A DNA stretch of 10,799 bases from CAYURR01 sp964446745 (GTDB lineage: Bacteria; Bacillota; Clostridia; Lachnospirales; WQUN01): NCBI GenBank assembly GCA_964446745.1, contig CAYURR010000103.1, positions 1 to 10,799 on the forward strand. Reading direction: 5' to 3'. Shown here one piece after another: positions 1 to 6,748 of the stretch. Made by a program: the position numbers and the translations under genes. Under the pieces are notes generated by a model. The model had not been told where the DNA came from and made no database searches. It saw only the letters and a program-made list of their open reading frames with translations. Every line of letters begins with the position of its first letter. Within the stretch, counting starts at the first letter, position 1.

Positions 1-637
1 GGTCTGTAACCTCTATCTTTACCAGATCGAACGAAGAGATGATCGCCTTGGTGGCTTCGATATCGGAACCGGAGGGTTTTACGGAACCGCCCGGGTGGTT
101 GTGTGCGATCACGACATAGACCGCATTGAAACGCACGGCGGATTTGATGATCTCACGGATGTAGATAGGGGCCTCGTCGACGGTGCCCTCGGCCACGAGC
201 TCTGAGCGGATCATACGGCGCTGCGCGTCCAAGCAGATCACATAGAAGCACTCGACGGATTTCCCCGCAAATAAGGTGAGCGCATATGCTCCCGCGGATT
301 TCGTAGAGTCGAGTACGACATTCTTACCCCATTTGCTGCGCAGGTAGCGGCTCGAAAGATCCGGTATCATACGCAGCATCACAGCGGTGTTGCGTGAGAC
401 ACCGGCCTTTTCCATCAAGTCGCCGATCTCGGCCTCAAAGACATTAGCGAGGGATCCGAATTGCCGGATCAGATTATGCGCGAGCTCATTGGTATCCTTC
501 ATCGGGATACAGTAAAACAACAGTAACTCCAATATCTGATGATCCTCAAAGCTGTCCAAGCCCTCATTCAAAAACCGTTGCTTAACGCGTTCCCGATGCC
601 CGCTGTGCGGATTGTCCTTCGGGTCACGTTTAGCCAT
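1..637 (-). CDS. radC: RadC-like JAMM/MPN domain protein, 3' end outside window
   Basis: This is a RadC family protein of which the first 212 residues are visible; the C-terminus lies beyond the left edge. Residues about 14-100 form the helical UPF0758 N-terminal part with helix-hairpin-helix character, containing LELLLFYCIPMKDTNELA. Residues about 105-212 are the JAMM domain, with a complete metal motif: HNHPGG at 179-184 (H179, H181), then S189 and D192, matching H-x-H-x7-S-x2-D. RadC proteins were historically called DNA repair proteins, but the biochemical role of the family is unsettled; a metallo-hydrolase fold is the only safe statement. The usual HNHPSG(D) reads HNHPGG here, a mild change that keeps the metal ligands. 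The ATG at 637 follows AAAGG by about 9 nt and overlaps the stop of the upstream DUF402 gene by 8 bp, so it is probably translationally coupled as the last visible gene of the pap-DUF402-radC string. Confidence 0.93.
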   Translation of the reverse strand, partial: MAKRDPKDNPHSGHRERVKQRFLNEGLDSFEDHQILELLLFYCIPMKDTNELAHNLIRQFGSLANVFEAEIGDLMEKAGVSRNTAVMLRMIPDLSSRYLRSKWGKNVVLDSTKSAGAYALTLFAGKSVECFYVICLDAQRRMIRSELVAEGTVDEAPIYIREIIKSAVRFNAVYVVIAHNHPGGSVKPSGSDIEATKAIISSFDLVKIEVTD

Positions 638-1136
638 ATGTATTAACCTTTGCGTCCATCACGTCCAACAGCTCATCGAAACGCCCTTCATTGCATATCG
701 TCAGCAGAGCATCCGCGCGCCTGAGCGCTAGCATCAGGATTTCTGTTGTTATCATACCGCCTTCGTAGGCATCGGCAAGCTCGGCGACATCGAGCACCTG
801 CATCCGGCCGTCTTTAAACACCACATCCACAAGCAAATCTGTGAATAGATAGCTTTTTTCGACGGGGTCATAGGTCGTATCGACGATGTCGCAATAGATA
901 TACAGCGTGTTGCGGTCCTTGTCATGTATGCGGCTGACCTTGATACCCAAGTCGATAAAATAGCACGAAACCCCGCCGAAAAAATCGACACGGGGTTTTA
1001 ATGCGCTCCAGCGGGTGACGATATGCTCGGGGCTTGCGTAGAGTATCTCGTCATCCTTTAACAGAATCGTTTCATCTGGTATAAATCTGCGGCGATACAG
1101 GGTTAAATCTTTATTTGAGGCGTATGTCGAGTTCAT
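630..1136 (-). CDS. DUF402 family protein, putative nucleoside di/triphosphatase
   Basis: This 168-residue DUF402 protein is near the normal length for the family. The N-terminus has the basic run YRRRFIP (14-20). The core carries the carboxylate pattern of the family: YIYCDIVD (79-86, with Y79, Y81, D83), TDLLVDVV (99-106, with D100 and D104) and VLDVAEL (114-120, with D116 and E119). Characterised DUF402 members are metal-dependent nucleoside tri/diphosphatases (Ntdp) or related hydrolases such as FomD; the substrate here cannot be read from sequence. The C-terminal helices (about 130-163) are typical. The ATG at 1136 has GGAG 10 nt upstream. The gene begins inside the 3' end of the PPK2 gene (26 bp overlap) and ends 8 bp inside radC, so the three are very likely one transcript. 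Coupling to a polyphosphate kinase that acts on nucleotides fits a nucleotide-phosphate function, but that is inference. Confidence 0.87.
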   Translation of the reverse strand: MNSTYASNKDLTLYRRRFIPDETILLKDDEILYASPEHIVTRWSALKPRVDFFGGVSCYFIDLGIKVSRIHDKDRNTLYIYCDIVDTTYDPVEKSYLFTDLLVDVVFKDGRMQVLDVAELADAYEGGMITTEILMLALRRADALLTICNEGRFDELLDVMDAKVNTYG

Positions 1137-2598
1137 TTGTAATTATCTCCAGCGTTTTTAAACGCGCGTATTTTTTGTTATTGGCTTCGATGATGATCCA
1201 TGGGGCGTACGCGGTGTTTGTCCTAAACAGCATATCGTCGACAGCTGTGGCATATTGGTCCCATTTCTCCCTGTTACGCCAGTCTTCGTCTGTGATCTTG
1301 TGTTGTTTAAGCGGGTTATTTTGTCGTTCGGTGAAACGGCGGAGCTGCTCGTCCTTGTCTATATGCATCCAGAACTTGAATATGATCGTACCGTGATTGG
1401 CCAGATGCAGCTCAAAGTCGTTCATTTCCTTGTAGGCACGCATCCAGACATCTACGGGCGTGAGCTTTTCCACACGCTCGACGAGCACGCGCCCATACCA
1501 CGAGCGATCAAATATCGCAAAGTGTCCGTCTTTGGGCACCTTTGTATAGAACCGCCACAGGTAATGATGCGCAAGCTCCTCGGCTGTCGGCGCGGCGATC
1601 GGTACGACCTCGTATGAGCGTGGGTCGAGCTTTGCGGTCAGGCGCTTGATATTTCCACCCTTGCCCGAAGCATCCCAGCCCTCGTAAACGACCACAATGG
1701 GCCTTCTGAGGGTATAGTTTCTGGAGGCCTGCTCGCTGAGCTTGGCCTGAAGCTTCGAGAGCCTATGCTTGTATTCACTGTCGCTGATATCCCTGTCCGG
1801 GTTCACGGCGCTTAGGATGTTTATATTAACGGACTCACTCTGCACAGTCTCGCGTTGTGCGCGGCGTTCTATTTCCTTTGCTATCTCTTCCTCGATACGA
1901 CAGATTATGGTCTTGTATAACTTGATCGTTGCGTAACGCCAGTCGTCCGCTTCAATGATGTGCCAGCGGTTCTGATCGGTATCCGTTCGTTGTATGAGCT
2001 CCGAAAACAGATCAGCGTATTTCTTATAGCTCTTATTCTGTTCGTAGTCGCTGTCCGTGACGCGCCATTTCGTGGCCGGGTTCTTTTCTAACTGCTTCAG
2101 GCGAGACTTCTGCTCATCCTTAGAAATATGCAGGAAGAACTTCAGCAGCACGATGCCATCATCGGACAGCAACTCCTCGAACGCGTTGATGTCATAATAA
2201 AAGCCGTTCTTTTCCTTAGCGGACAACCTATACCATTTCTCATCTTCGTGCGTATGCTCGGCCAAAATCAATCTGTGCCAGCTCTTGTCAAATATCGTAA
2301 TGCGCCCCTTGGCAGGTAACTTGGTCCAAAACGGCCACAGAAACGGATGCAGTTTCTTTTCCTCTGTCATCTTATTCATCGCGTAGACATTGAAATACCT
2401 CGGGTCCAGCGGATCCGTAATTCGCGCTATCAGCGTACCCTTGCCCGCCGCGCTCCACCCGTCGAACACCATCACGACCGGTATACCATATTTCTTGAGC
2501 TCCTCTTGCAGGATCACAAGACGCTCCTCGAGCGCCTTCATCTCCGCAGAGTAGGTTTGTTTATCATATCGCTGGTTCAGATCGATATTTGAAAGCAT
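1111..2598 (-). CDS. pap: Two-domain PPK2 polyphosphate kinase (polyphosphate:AMP phosphotransferase type)
   Basis: Tandem PPK2 domains in 495 residues match the length of Pap-type enzymes, which use polyphosphate to phosphorylate nucleotides (AMP to ADP in characterised members) in the cytoplasm. Domain 1 (about residues 15-240) has Walker A FDGWSAAGKGT and Walker B IFDKSWH. Domain 2 (about 275-495) has YEGWDASGKGG and the fuller consensus IFDRSWYGRVLVERV. In domain 1 the Arg of FDRSWY is Lys, Tyr is His, and the GRVLVERV stretch is not conserved, so domain 2 is probably the main catalytic unit. I prefer the ATG at 2598 to the in-frame ATG at 2616. It has GGGTGA 5 nt upstream, family members commonly start with M-L-x-x-I-D, and the predicted transcription start near 2626 would leave only about 10 nt before 2616. 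It heads the pap-DUF402-radC string. Confidence 0.93.
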   Translation of the reverse strand: MLSNIDLNQRYDKQTYSAEMKALEERLVILQEELKKYGIPVVMVFDGWSAAGKGTLIARITDPLDPRYFNVYAMNKMTEEKKLHPFLWPFWTKLPAKGRITIFDKSWHRLILAEHTHEDEKWYRLSAKEKNGFYYDINAFEELLSDDGIVLLKFFLHISKDEQKSRLKQLEKNPATKWRVTDSDYEQNKSYKKYADLFSELIQRTDTDQNRWHIIEADDWRYATIKLYKTIICRIEEEIAKEIERRAQRETVQSESVNINILSAVNPDRDISDSEYKHRLSKLQAKLSEQASRNYTLRRPIVVVYEGWDASGKGGNIKRLTAKLDPRSYEVVPIAAPTAEELAHHYLWRFYTKVPKDGHFAIFDRSWYGRVLVERVEKLTPVDVWMRAYKEMNDFELHLANHGTIIFKFWMHIDKDEQLRRFTERQNNPLKQHKITDEDWRNREKWDQYATAVDDMLFRTNTAYAPWIIIEANNKKYARLKTLEIITNELDIRLK

Positions 2599-2603
2599 AT
2601 GCG

Positions 2604-2609
2604 TCACCC
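2604..2609 (-). promoter_or_regulatory. Ribosome binding site deciding the PPK2 start
   Basis: GGGTGA lies 5 nt before the ATG at 2598 and inside the longer ORF that would start at 2616. The 2616 ATG has only AGGA at a poor distance of about 17 nt. This favours 2598. Confidence 0.5.
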
Positions 2610-2632
2610 AATTCATAGCAATTTATGAGCTT

Positions 2633-2661
2633 ATCCTACACTATATGATATTTATTGTAAA
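2633..2661 (-). promoter_or_regulatory. Candidate promoter of the pap-DUF402-radC string
   Basis: On the minus strand TTTACA (2661-2656, 5 of 6 to TTGACA) is followed after exactly 17 nt by TAGGAT (2638-2633, 4 of 6 to TATAAT). Predicted transcription begins near 2626, giving a short leader to the ATG at 2598. I see no terminator between the toxin stop at 2682 and this site, so read-through from the toxin-antitoxin genes is also possible. Confidence 0.4.
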
Positions 2662-2681
2662 GAATGAGTCTAACAATATCA

Positions 2682-2975
2682 TCAATGCATATAGCGTTTC
2701 AATGTTTCATAAAAGTTCTCGTGGGTTCCGGCCATTAATATAAATATGGTTATGCCAGTTGATTCACCAGTAATGGTATATGCAATACGGAATTCGGTTT
2801 TGTCGTATCGTATATCCATACAATATACGCCTGCCAGATCCCCAGTTTTAGCTTCACCTGCGAAGGGATTTAACAATACCATATCAATTTTTTCCTTAAA
2901 CAAGGATTTTAGCTTCTTATCCTTAATCTTCTTTAAATATTTAGCAGCACTGGTGGAAAAAATGACATTTACCAT
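2682..2975 (-). CDS. RelE/ParE family toxin
   Basis: This 97-residue protein is the usual size of RelE/ParE toxins, which in the RelE branch cleave mRNA on the ribosome. It has the family layout: an N-terminal beta strand (VIFSTSAAKYLKKI), two Lys-rich helices (11-35), then GDLAGVYCMDIRYDKTEFRIAY (about 45-66) and a final strand and tail with MAGTHENFYETLKRYM (81-96). Basic candidates for RNA binding or cleavage include K20/K21, R56, R63 and H85; which are catalytic is not certain. The ATG at 2975 has GAGGAG about 6 nt upstream, overlapping the last codons of the antitoxin gene, and only 2 bp separate the two. This is the classic antitoxin-first order and implies coupled translation. The DNA is AT-rich compared with both neighbours, which suggests acquisition as a cassette. 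RelE versus ParE target (ribosome versus gyrase) is not settled from sequence. Confidence 0.88.
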   Translation of the reverse strand: MVNVIFSTSAAKYLKKIKDKKLKSLFKEKIDMVLLNPFAGEAKTGDLAGVYCMDIRYDKTEFRIAYTITGESTGITIFILMAGTHENFYETLKRYMH

Positions 2976-2977
2976 GT

Positions 2978-3322
2978 CTACTCCTCACCAAACACATCTG
3001 AATATGAGGCATATGCCGCATTATCCAGAGTAGCGTCGGTAGCTTCTGATAACATCCTTTCTATTGCTGGGCGTATTTTCCTACGCATTTCCTTAAACTT
3101 ATCAAGTAATTCGTTTCCGGAAAACCCTTGATTAATCAAATCCGCAAGAATTTGTTCGTCAAATTCGCCGCTTTCACTCTTTGATGGTCGGATAACAATG
3201 GCGTTGTCCTGTAGATAACAATCTGCCTCCTGACCTATGTTTAGGGCCAAAAAGAATTTAATGGGTATTGTGATTTGTCCCTTATCTGAAACCTTTATCC
3301 TCTCTATTGCTGTTGAAATCAT
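2978..3322 (-). CDS. AbrB/SpoVT-type antitoxin of the RelE-family toxin
   Basis: This 114-residue protein has an N-terminal swapped-hairpin AbrB/SpoVT DNA-binding domain at about residues 8-46, with the hallmark VSDKGQITIP (11-20) followed by IKFFLALNIGQEADCYL. The C-terminal part (about 52-114) is helical and charged, with ILADLINQGFSGNELLDKF, and presumably wraps the toxin. Antitoxins of this kind neutralise the partner and usually autorepress their operon. The start chosen is ATG at 3322: it overlaps the phosphorylase stop as ATGA and lies 8 nt after AAAGGTG. The longer ORF needs a GTG at 3331 that sits inside that ribosome site. An AbrB-fold antitoxin paired with a RelE-fold toxin resembles the PrlF-YhaV type of mixed pair. 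No separate promoter is obvious, because the gene starts within the end of the phosphorylase gene. Confidence 0.87.
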   Translation of the reverse strand: MISTAIERIKVSDKGQITIPIKFFLALNIGQEADCYLQDNAIVIRPSKSESGEFDEQILADLINQGFSGNELLDKFKEMRRKIRPAIERMLSEATDATLDNAAYASYSDVFGEE

Positions 3323-6300
3323 TTCATACACACCTTTATTGATTTTATCCCGTCAGCTCCCTCGGTTTTTCTCTCAAAGACGCTCATGCTGATATCCTGA
3401 GGCAGTTCGAGTACCCCCTCCTGCTCAATAGTAACCTCTCTGCCGTCAGCCATCGTCACGATGATGCGCTCTGCTTCACACCTTTGATAGCTCACGGGTA
3501 TCTCACAGATCGTGAAGCTGATCGAGCCGTCTGCCATGAATTCCTCGTCGCGGATAAAGAACGGATGGAAGGTTATGCTTCCGTCTTTGACGATAACGCC
3601 GAGCTCCCTGCGTCTCGCGAGTACGGATTCCTTGACCTGGCCTGTCATGCCGGGCTGTTCAGCCTTTCCGATATATGACGAATGCGAATACGGCTCTATC
3701 GGGAATGCGCCCAGTAACGCGACATCCTTGCGGTAGAGCATACCCTGTGTAAGGCGTAGGTATTCATCCTTGAGTTTCTTTGCTGCGTCGCTTGGGCCGT
3801 TTGCAAGATACTCCCTCACGAGCATATCCTGAACGCCGAGCAGAAGCTTAGCATTTTGATGCCAGTATATGCAACCGATACCCTCAAAGCGGTACATGAC
3901 CTCCGAACGCCCCGTAAAGCGTCTCTGCCCGAACGTGTCCTCATATAATGACAGCAAAAGCTCGCGTTCGGCTTCCGAATACGACGAATGCGCCAGCGCG
4001 TCACGCAGCTTACCCTCGGTGGCATATGCAGAGCCGAAGCGTAGCTTGCCGTCCGTGTCACGCAACACGATATCACCGTCCGGCTCGATGGGATTATCGG
4101 TATGCAAAATGTTTTTGTCCATAAAACGCTCGGTAAGTTTGACCGGGTACAGGTAATACGAACCCATGCGCTCGGCGTATAATCCGCTCTGTGTCATGCT
4201 GTTCAAAAGCCCTGTGACCTCATCCGCGTTCAGATAACCGCTGGCGATAACGGAGGACTGACCCTCGAGCATTGGCCTCATCGGCTCGACTGACCAGTCG
4301 GATTTGAGCAGGTTATAGGAGCTGAACAGTTCGGATTTGTTATGGGTGATCGTATAATCCAGATAGTACAGACCAAGGTCTATCAGGTTATTGAAATCCT
4401 TGATAGCGACCTTCGTCTTGCCAGAAAAGCCGTTTTTGTATACCTTGTCGCGATATGCACCGAAGCAATAGCCGAGTTCGTCCAAAATCGACTTTGCGGC
4501 GGTCATATCGTTTTTGTTTTTATCAAGTATTGCTGCGATCCCGTTCATCCATACCAATATCTCGGTTGAAATCTCGATATCGGGGCATTCGGCTATCTCG
4601 TGTTGCAGCAGCTCCTTCATGAAGCGCAGATACTGATATAGGTTATAAACCGTGACCATCGACAGACCGATACCGACGATTGCATTGTTTGCATCGTTCC
4701 ATTCGGGGCGCTGTGTGTTCATCCATATGCCGCCACCTACGACCAAATTCGAAAGCTTAGAGAGTACCGGTACTATGAGTTTTTCGAGCATCGTAACATG
4801 ATAGACGCGCCCGTCCTGTAGCAACAGCTTTGCATCTGTGCCGAAGGTCTCGACAACCTTTTCTATATCGCGATCCTTTTCGAAGTTAAATCGGATCGTA
4901 TTCTTGCTATCCTTTAGAATGTGGTCATACGGCAGGATCTCATATGGCACATTCGCATATGCAAAGACCTCCGATGTCAGTAGCTCGGTCAAACGCTTCG
5001 GGAAATGAGCCTGCAGCTGCGCAAGTAATTTCAACAGATAGATAACCTGATGATCGCCCCAGTAACCAAAGCCACTGAACGGGTTGTCCTCCTCGACCTT
5101 CTCCCAATCGATACCGGCCTTGTTTATTCGATATGGATTGAAGCCGTCGATCGTAGAGGCGTTTACAAACTTCGCGATCATATTCTCGAGATAACACGGA
5201 TATGAGATCGACAAGGCCTCCCAGTTCTGGAAGATATCGCGCCAGTTGCCCTCATAGCTCGAGATACGCTCGCCCTTTTCGTTTTTGACCTCTATGTTAA
5301 ATCTGTTCCACGGGCGTGAGGGATCACCGTGCCGCCTCGAAAAACTCAGCGGCATATACTCGAGGCTCAGCCTATACAGATCGGCATCAGCTTTTGCACA
5401 GGCCTTTAGCTCGCCGACGGTCTTGCACGCGGCGACACGCTCGAGCAACGCCGTGTTATTCAAAGCGGATTTGTTACGAACAGCTACAAATTCACGGAAG
5501 TCGTCATAATCAAAACTATAGCCGTCGATGAATACGCCACCGCGCATTACGTTATAAAGTACATTCAAGTAATGGTGATGCTTTGCGAGTTCGTCGGCTG
5601 TCTCCTGCAGGCCGTCACTCATTGCGACGATACGCTTTAGACTGTTTTGGCTACGTAAGATGTCATCCAACAGCGCATTTACATCCCCGCCCTGGATGCT
5701 CTGTACAAAGCGACTGAGCTCTGCGATACGAGCCTGGTTGTAGCCGATGTCCAACACAGTATGCCATGTGCTTTGTTCGCCTGCGCCGATATGTAGTTCG
5801 TGTACCATTAGGTACGCGGCTCTGCTACCGTAATTGCGTTCCTCGGCAACAACCTCACCACCGTCGCAGAAATTCTGAACCTGATCCGAGGATAGAAGCA
5901 AGGCTTTAGGCTTAAGGGTCGTCCATATTACATTCGCGTACATCATCTCGATCGGGTTAGGGGAGTCGTTTACAAGCGTGGTCTGCGAAAAGATGCCGAT
6001 GCTCGATTCGGTATCGAGTTCGCAGGCCTTATAGGCATCCACAAGGCAGCTCGCGGATTCCTGCAGACCCGTGTTCACGCCATATGGCAGCACGTTCTGA
6101 ACGCCGTCGAGTATCTCGAGTGTAACCTTCGAACCGCTGTGATTTTCGATGCAGGATGTTCTTACGATGCCGTAGCGTTCACTGCTGATCCACTTGTACC
6201 AGAATGTTAGCCCAAGGTCGCGGTTCTCTTCTTCGAAGATGATGCTGTTGCCGTAGATGCCCTTATAGATGTGTCGGCTGATGTCGTAGCGTCGGATATT

Positions 6301-6579
6301 GCATTTCTCAAACGGCTCCCACAGACGGTCGTTTATCTTGATGACGGTCTTAGGGCCAGTTTCGGACTGAGCGTGCAGCTTGTCGTCTGTTTCATACGGA
6401 AATATCGCGCCCGAGGAATTTCTGCGTCCGGCTGTGAGGCCGCCCCTCGAGGATAGAAACATCCAGATATCGCTGTCTGTCGCCACATTGATAAAGAAAG
6501 GCTTTAATAGATGCGCGTTCTCAATCCTGTAGTATTGCTCGCCGTCCTTTGTTACAAAACCTCCGGTTACTGTTGCCAT
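3319..6579 (-). CDS. GH94-like inverting glycoside phosphorylase (cellobiose/oligoglucan phosphorylase relative)
   Basis: This 1086-residue protein has no signal peptide or membrane segment, so it is cytoplasmic. It looks like a member of clan GH-Q (GH94 and the related GH149 and GH161), inverting enzymes that split a beta-glucan-type disaccharide or oligosaccharide with phosphate to give a sugar 1-phosphate. An N-terminal beta-rich part (about 1-290) precedes a helical barrel. The barrel holds RPEWNDANNAIVG (624-636), where Asp629 matches the general-acid Asp of the WND motif in GH94. Further on are CIYWHQNAKLLLGVQD (903-918) and QPGMTGQVKE (975-984), a likely phosphate-site segment. The family's shorter cellobiose phosphorylases have about 800 residues, so the length points to an oligosaccharide-type branch; the substrate is not readable. 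The ATG at 6579 has GGGAGG 8 nt upstream and a strong promoter. No transporter or sugar regulator is adjacent. The stop overlaps the antitoxin start (ATGA). Confidence 0.85.
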   Translation of the reverse strand: MATVTGGFVTKDGEQYYRIENAHLLKPFFINVATDSDIWMFLSSRGGLTAGRRNSSGAIFPYETDDKLHAQSETGPKTVIKINDRLWEPFEKCNIRRYDISRHIYKGIYGNSIIFEEENRDLGLTFWYKWISSERYGIVRTSCIENHSGSKVTLEILDGVQNVLPYGVNTGLQESASCLVDAYKACELDTESSIGIFSQTTLVNDSPNPIEMMYANVIWTTLKPKALLLSSDQVQNFCDGGEVVAEERNYGSRAAYLMVHELHIGAGEQSTWHTVLDIGYNQARIAELSRFVQSIQGGDVNALLDDILRSQNSLKRIVAMSDGLQETADELAKHHHYLNVLYNVMRGGVFIDGYSFDYDDFREFVAVRNKSALNNTALLERVAACKTVGELKACAKADADLYRLSLEYMPLSFSRRHGDPSRPWNRFNIEVKNEKGERISSYEGNWRDIFQNWEALSISYPCYLENMIAKFVNASTIDGFNPYRINKAGIDWEKVEEDNPFSGFGYWGDHQVIYLLKLLAQLQAHFPKRLTELLTSEVFAYANVPYEILPYDHILKDSKNTIRFNFEKDRDIEKVVETFGTDAKLLLQDGRVYHVTMLEKLIVPVLSKLSNLVVGGGIWMNTQRPEWNDANNAIVGIGLSMVTVYNLYQYLRFMKELLQHEIAECPDIEISTEILVWMNGIAAILDKNKNDMTAAKSILDELGYCFGAYRDKVYKNGFSGKTKVAIKDFNNLIDLGLYYLDYTITHNKSELFSSYNLLKSDWSVEPMRPMLEGQSSVIASGYLNADEVTGLLNSMTQSGLYAERMGSYYLYPVKLTERFMDKNILHTDNPIEPDGDIVLRDTDGKLRFGSAYATEGKLRDALAHSSYSEAERELLLSLYEDTFGQRRFTGRSEVMYRFEGIGCIYWHQNAKLLLGVQDMLVREYLANGPSDAAKKLKDEYLRLTQGMLYRKDVALLGAFPIEPYSHSSYIGKAEQPGMTGQVKESVLARRRELGVIVKDGSITFHPFFIRDEEFMADGSISFTICEIPVSYQRCEAERIIVTMADGREVTIEQEGVLELPQDISMSVFERKTEGADGIKSIKVCMK
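3331..3337 (-). promoter_or_regulatory. Ribosome binding site deciding the antitoxin start
   Basis: AAAGGTG stands 8 nt before the ATG at 3322. It lies inside the last codons of the phosphorylase gene, so ribosomes ending that gene could reinitiate on the antitoxin. Confidence 0.6.
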
Positions 6580-6626
6580 GTTGTTTACCTCCCTATAATG
6601 AATTGGTTTCGTTCTTAGGTGTATTC

Positions 6627-6654
6627 ATTATAACATGACTCACAGCGTTGTCGA
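6627..6654 (-). promoter_or_regulatory. Promoter of the phosphorylase-antitoxin-toxin unit
   Basis: On the minus strand TCGACA (6654-6649, 5 of 6 to TTGACA) is followed after 16 nt by a perfect TATAAT (6632-6627), extended by TG at the right place (TGTTATAAT). Transcription should start near 6620, about 41 nt before the ATG. This is the best sigma-A-type promoter in the window. Confidence 0.75.
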
Positions 6655-6657
6655 AAA

Positions 6658-6681
6658 CAATTGCATTTACAATAGCAATTG
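6658..6681. repeat. Inverted repeat CAATTGC-N10-GCAATTG, candidate operator
   Basis: Two perfect 7-bp arms (6658-6664 and 6675-6681) are separated by 10 nt, so equal positions in the arms are 17 bp apart. It lies between the two divergent promoters: 3 bp upstream of the leftward -35 and overlapping the expected -35 region of the rightward gene. Each arm contains the palindrome CAATTG. The arrangement fits a dimeric regulator that acts on both units; no regulator gene is in the window, apart from the AbrB-type antitoxin. Confidence 0.45.
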
Positions 6682-6695
6682 GAGTTGATTTAAGA

Positions 6696-6701
6696 TATAA
6701 T
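6696..6701 (+). promoter_or_regulatory. Candidate -10 element of the nucleotidyltransferase-deaminase unit
   Basis: A perfect TATAAT has only a poor -35 at 17 nt spacing (TAGCAA, 6673-6678), which falls in the inverted repeat. This is the pattern of a promoter that needs an activator or is blocked by a repressor at the repeat. Predicted start near 6708, about 41 nt before the GTG at 6749. Confidence 0.5.
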
Positions 6702-6734
6702 CGCATCGATCTTAGGATTGATTCGTCACGATAT

Positions 6735-6741
6735 GGAGGGG
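6735..6741 (+). promoter_or_regulatory. Ribosome binding site deciding the GTG start at 6749
   Basis: GGAGGGG ends 7 nt before the GTG at 6749. The nearer ATG at 6742 touches the ribosome site and is in another frame, so GTG is the start. Confidence 0.75.
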
Positions 6742-6748
6742 ATGTACA

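Noticed and set aside
77..101. RadC HNHPGG instead of HNHPSG as loss of function
   Set aside because: The metal ligands H179, H181 and D192 and Ser189 are all present, so the change is conservative.
3323..3331. GTG start at 3331 for the antitoxin
   Set aside because: The GTG overlaps the ribosome site AAAGGTG; ATG at 3322 has ideal spacing and an ATGA overlap.
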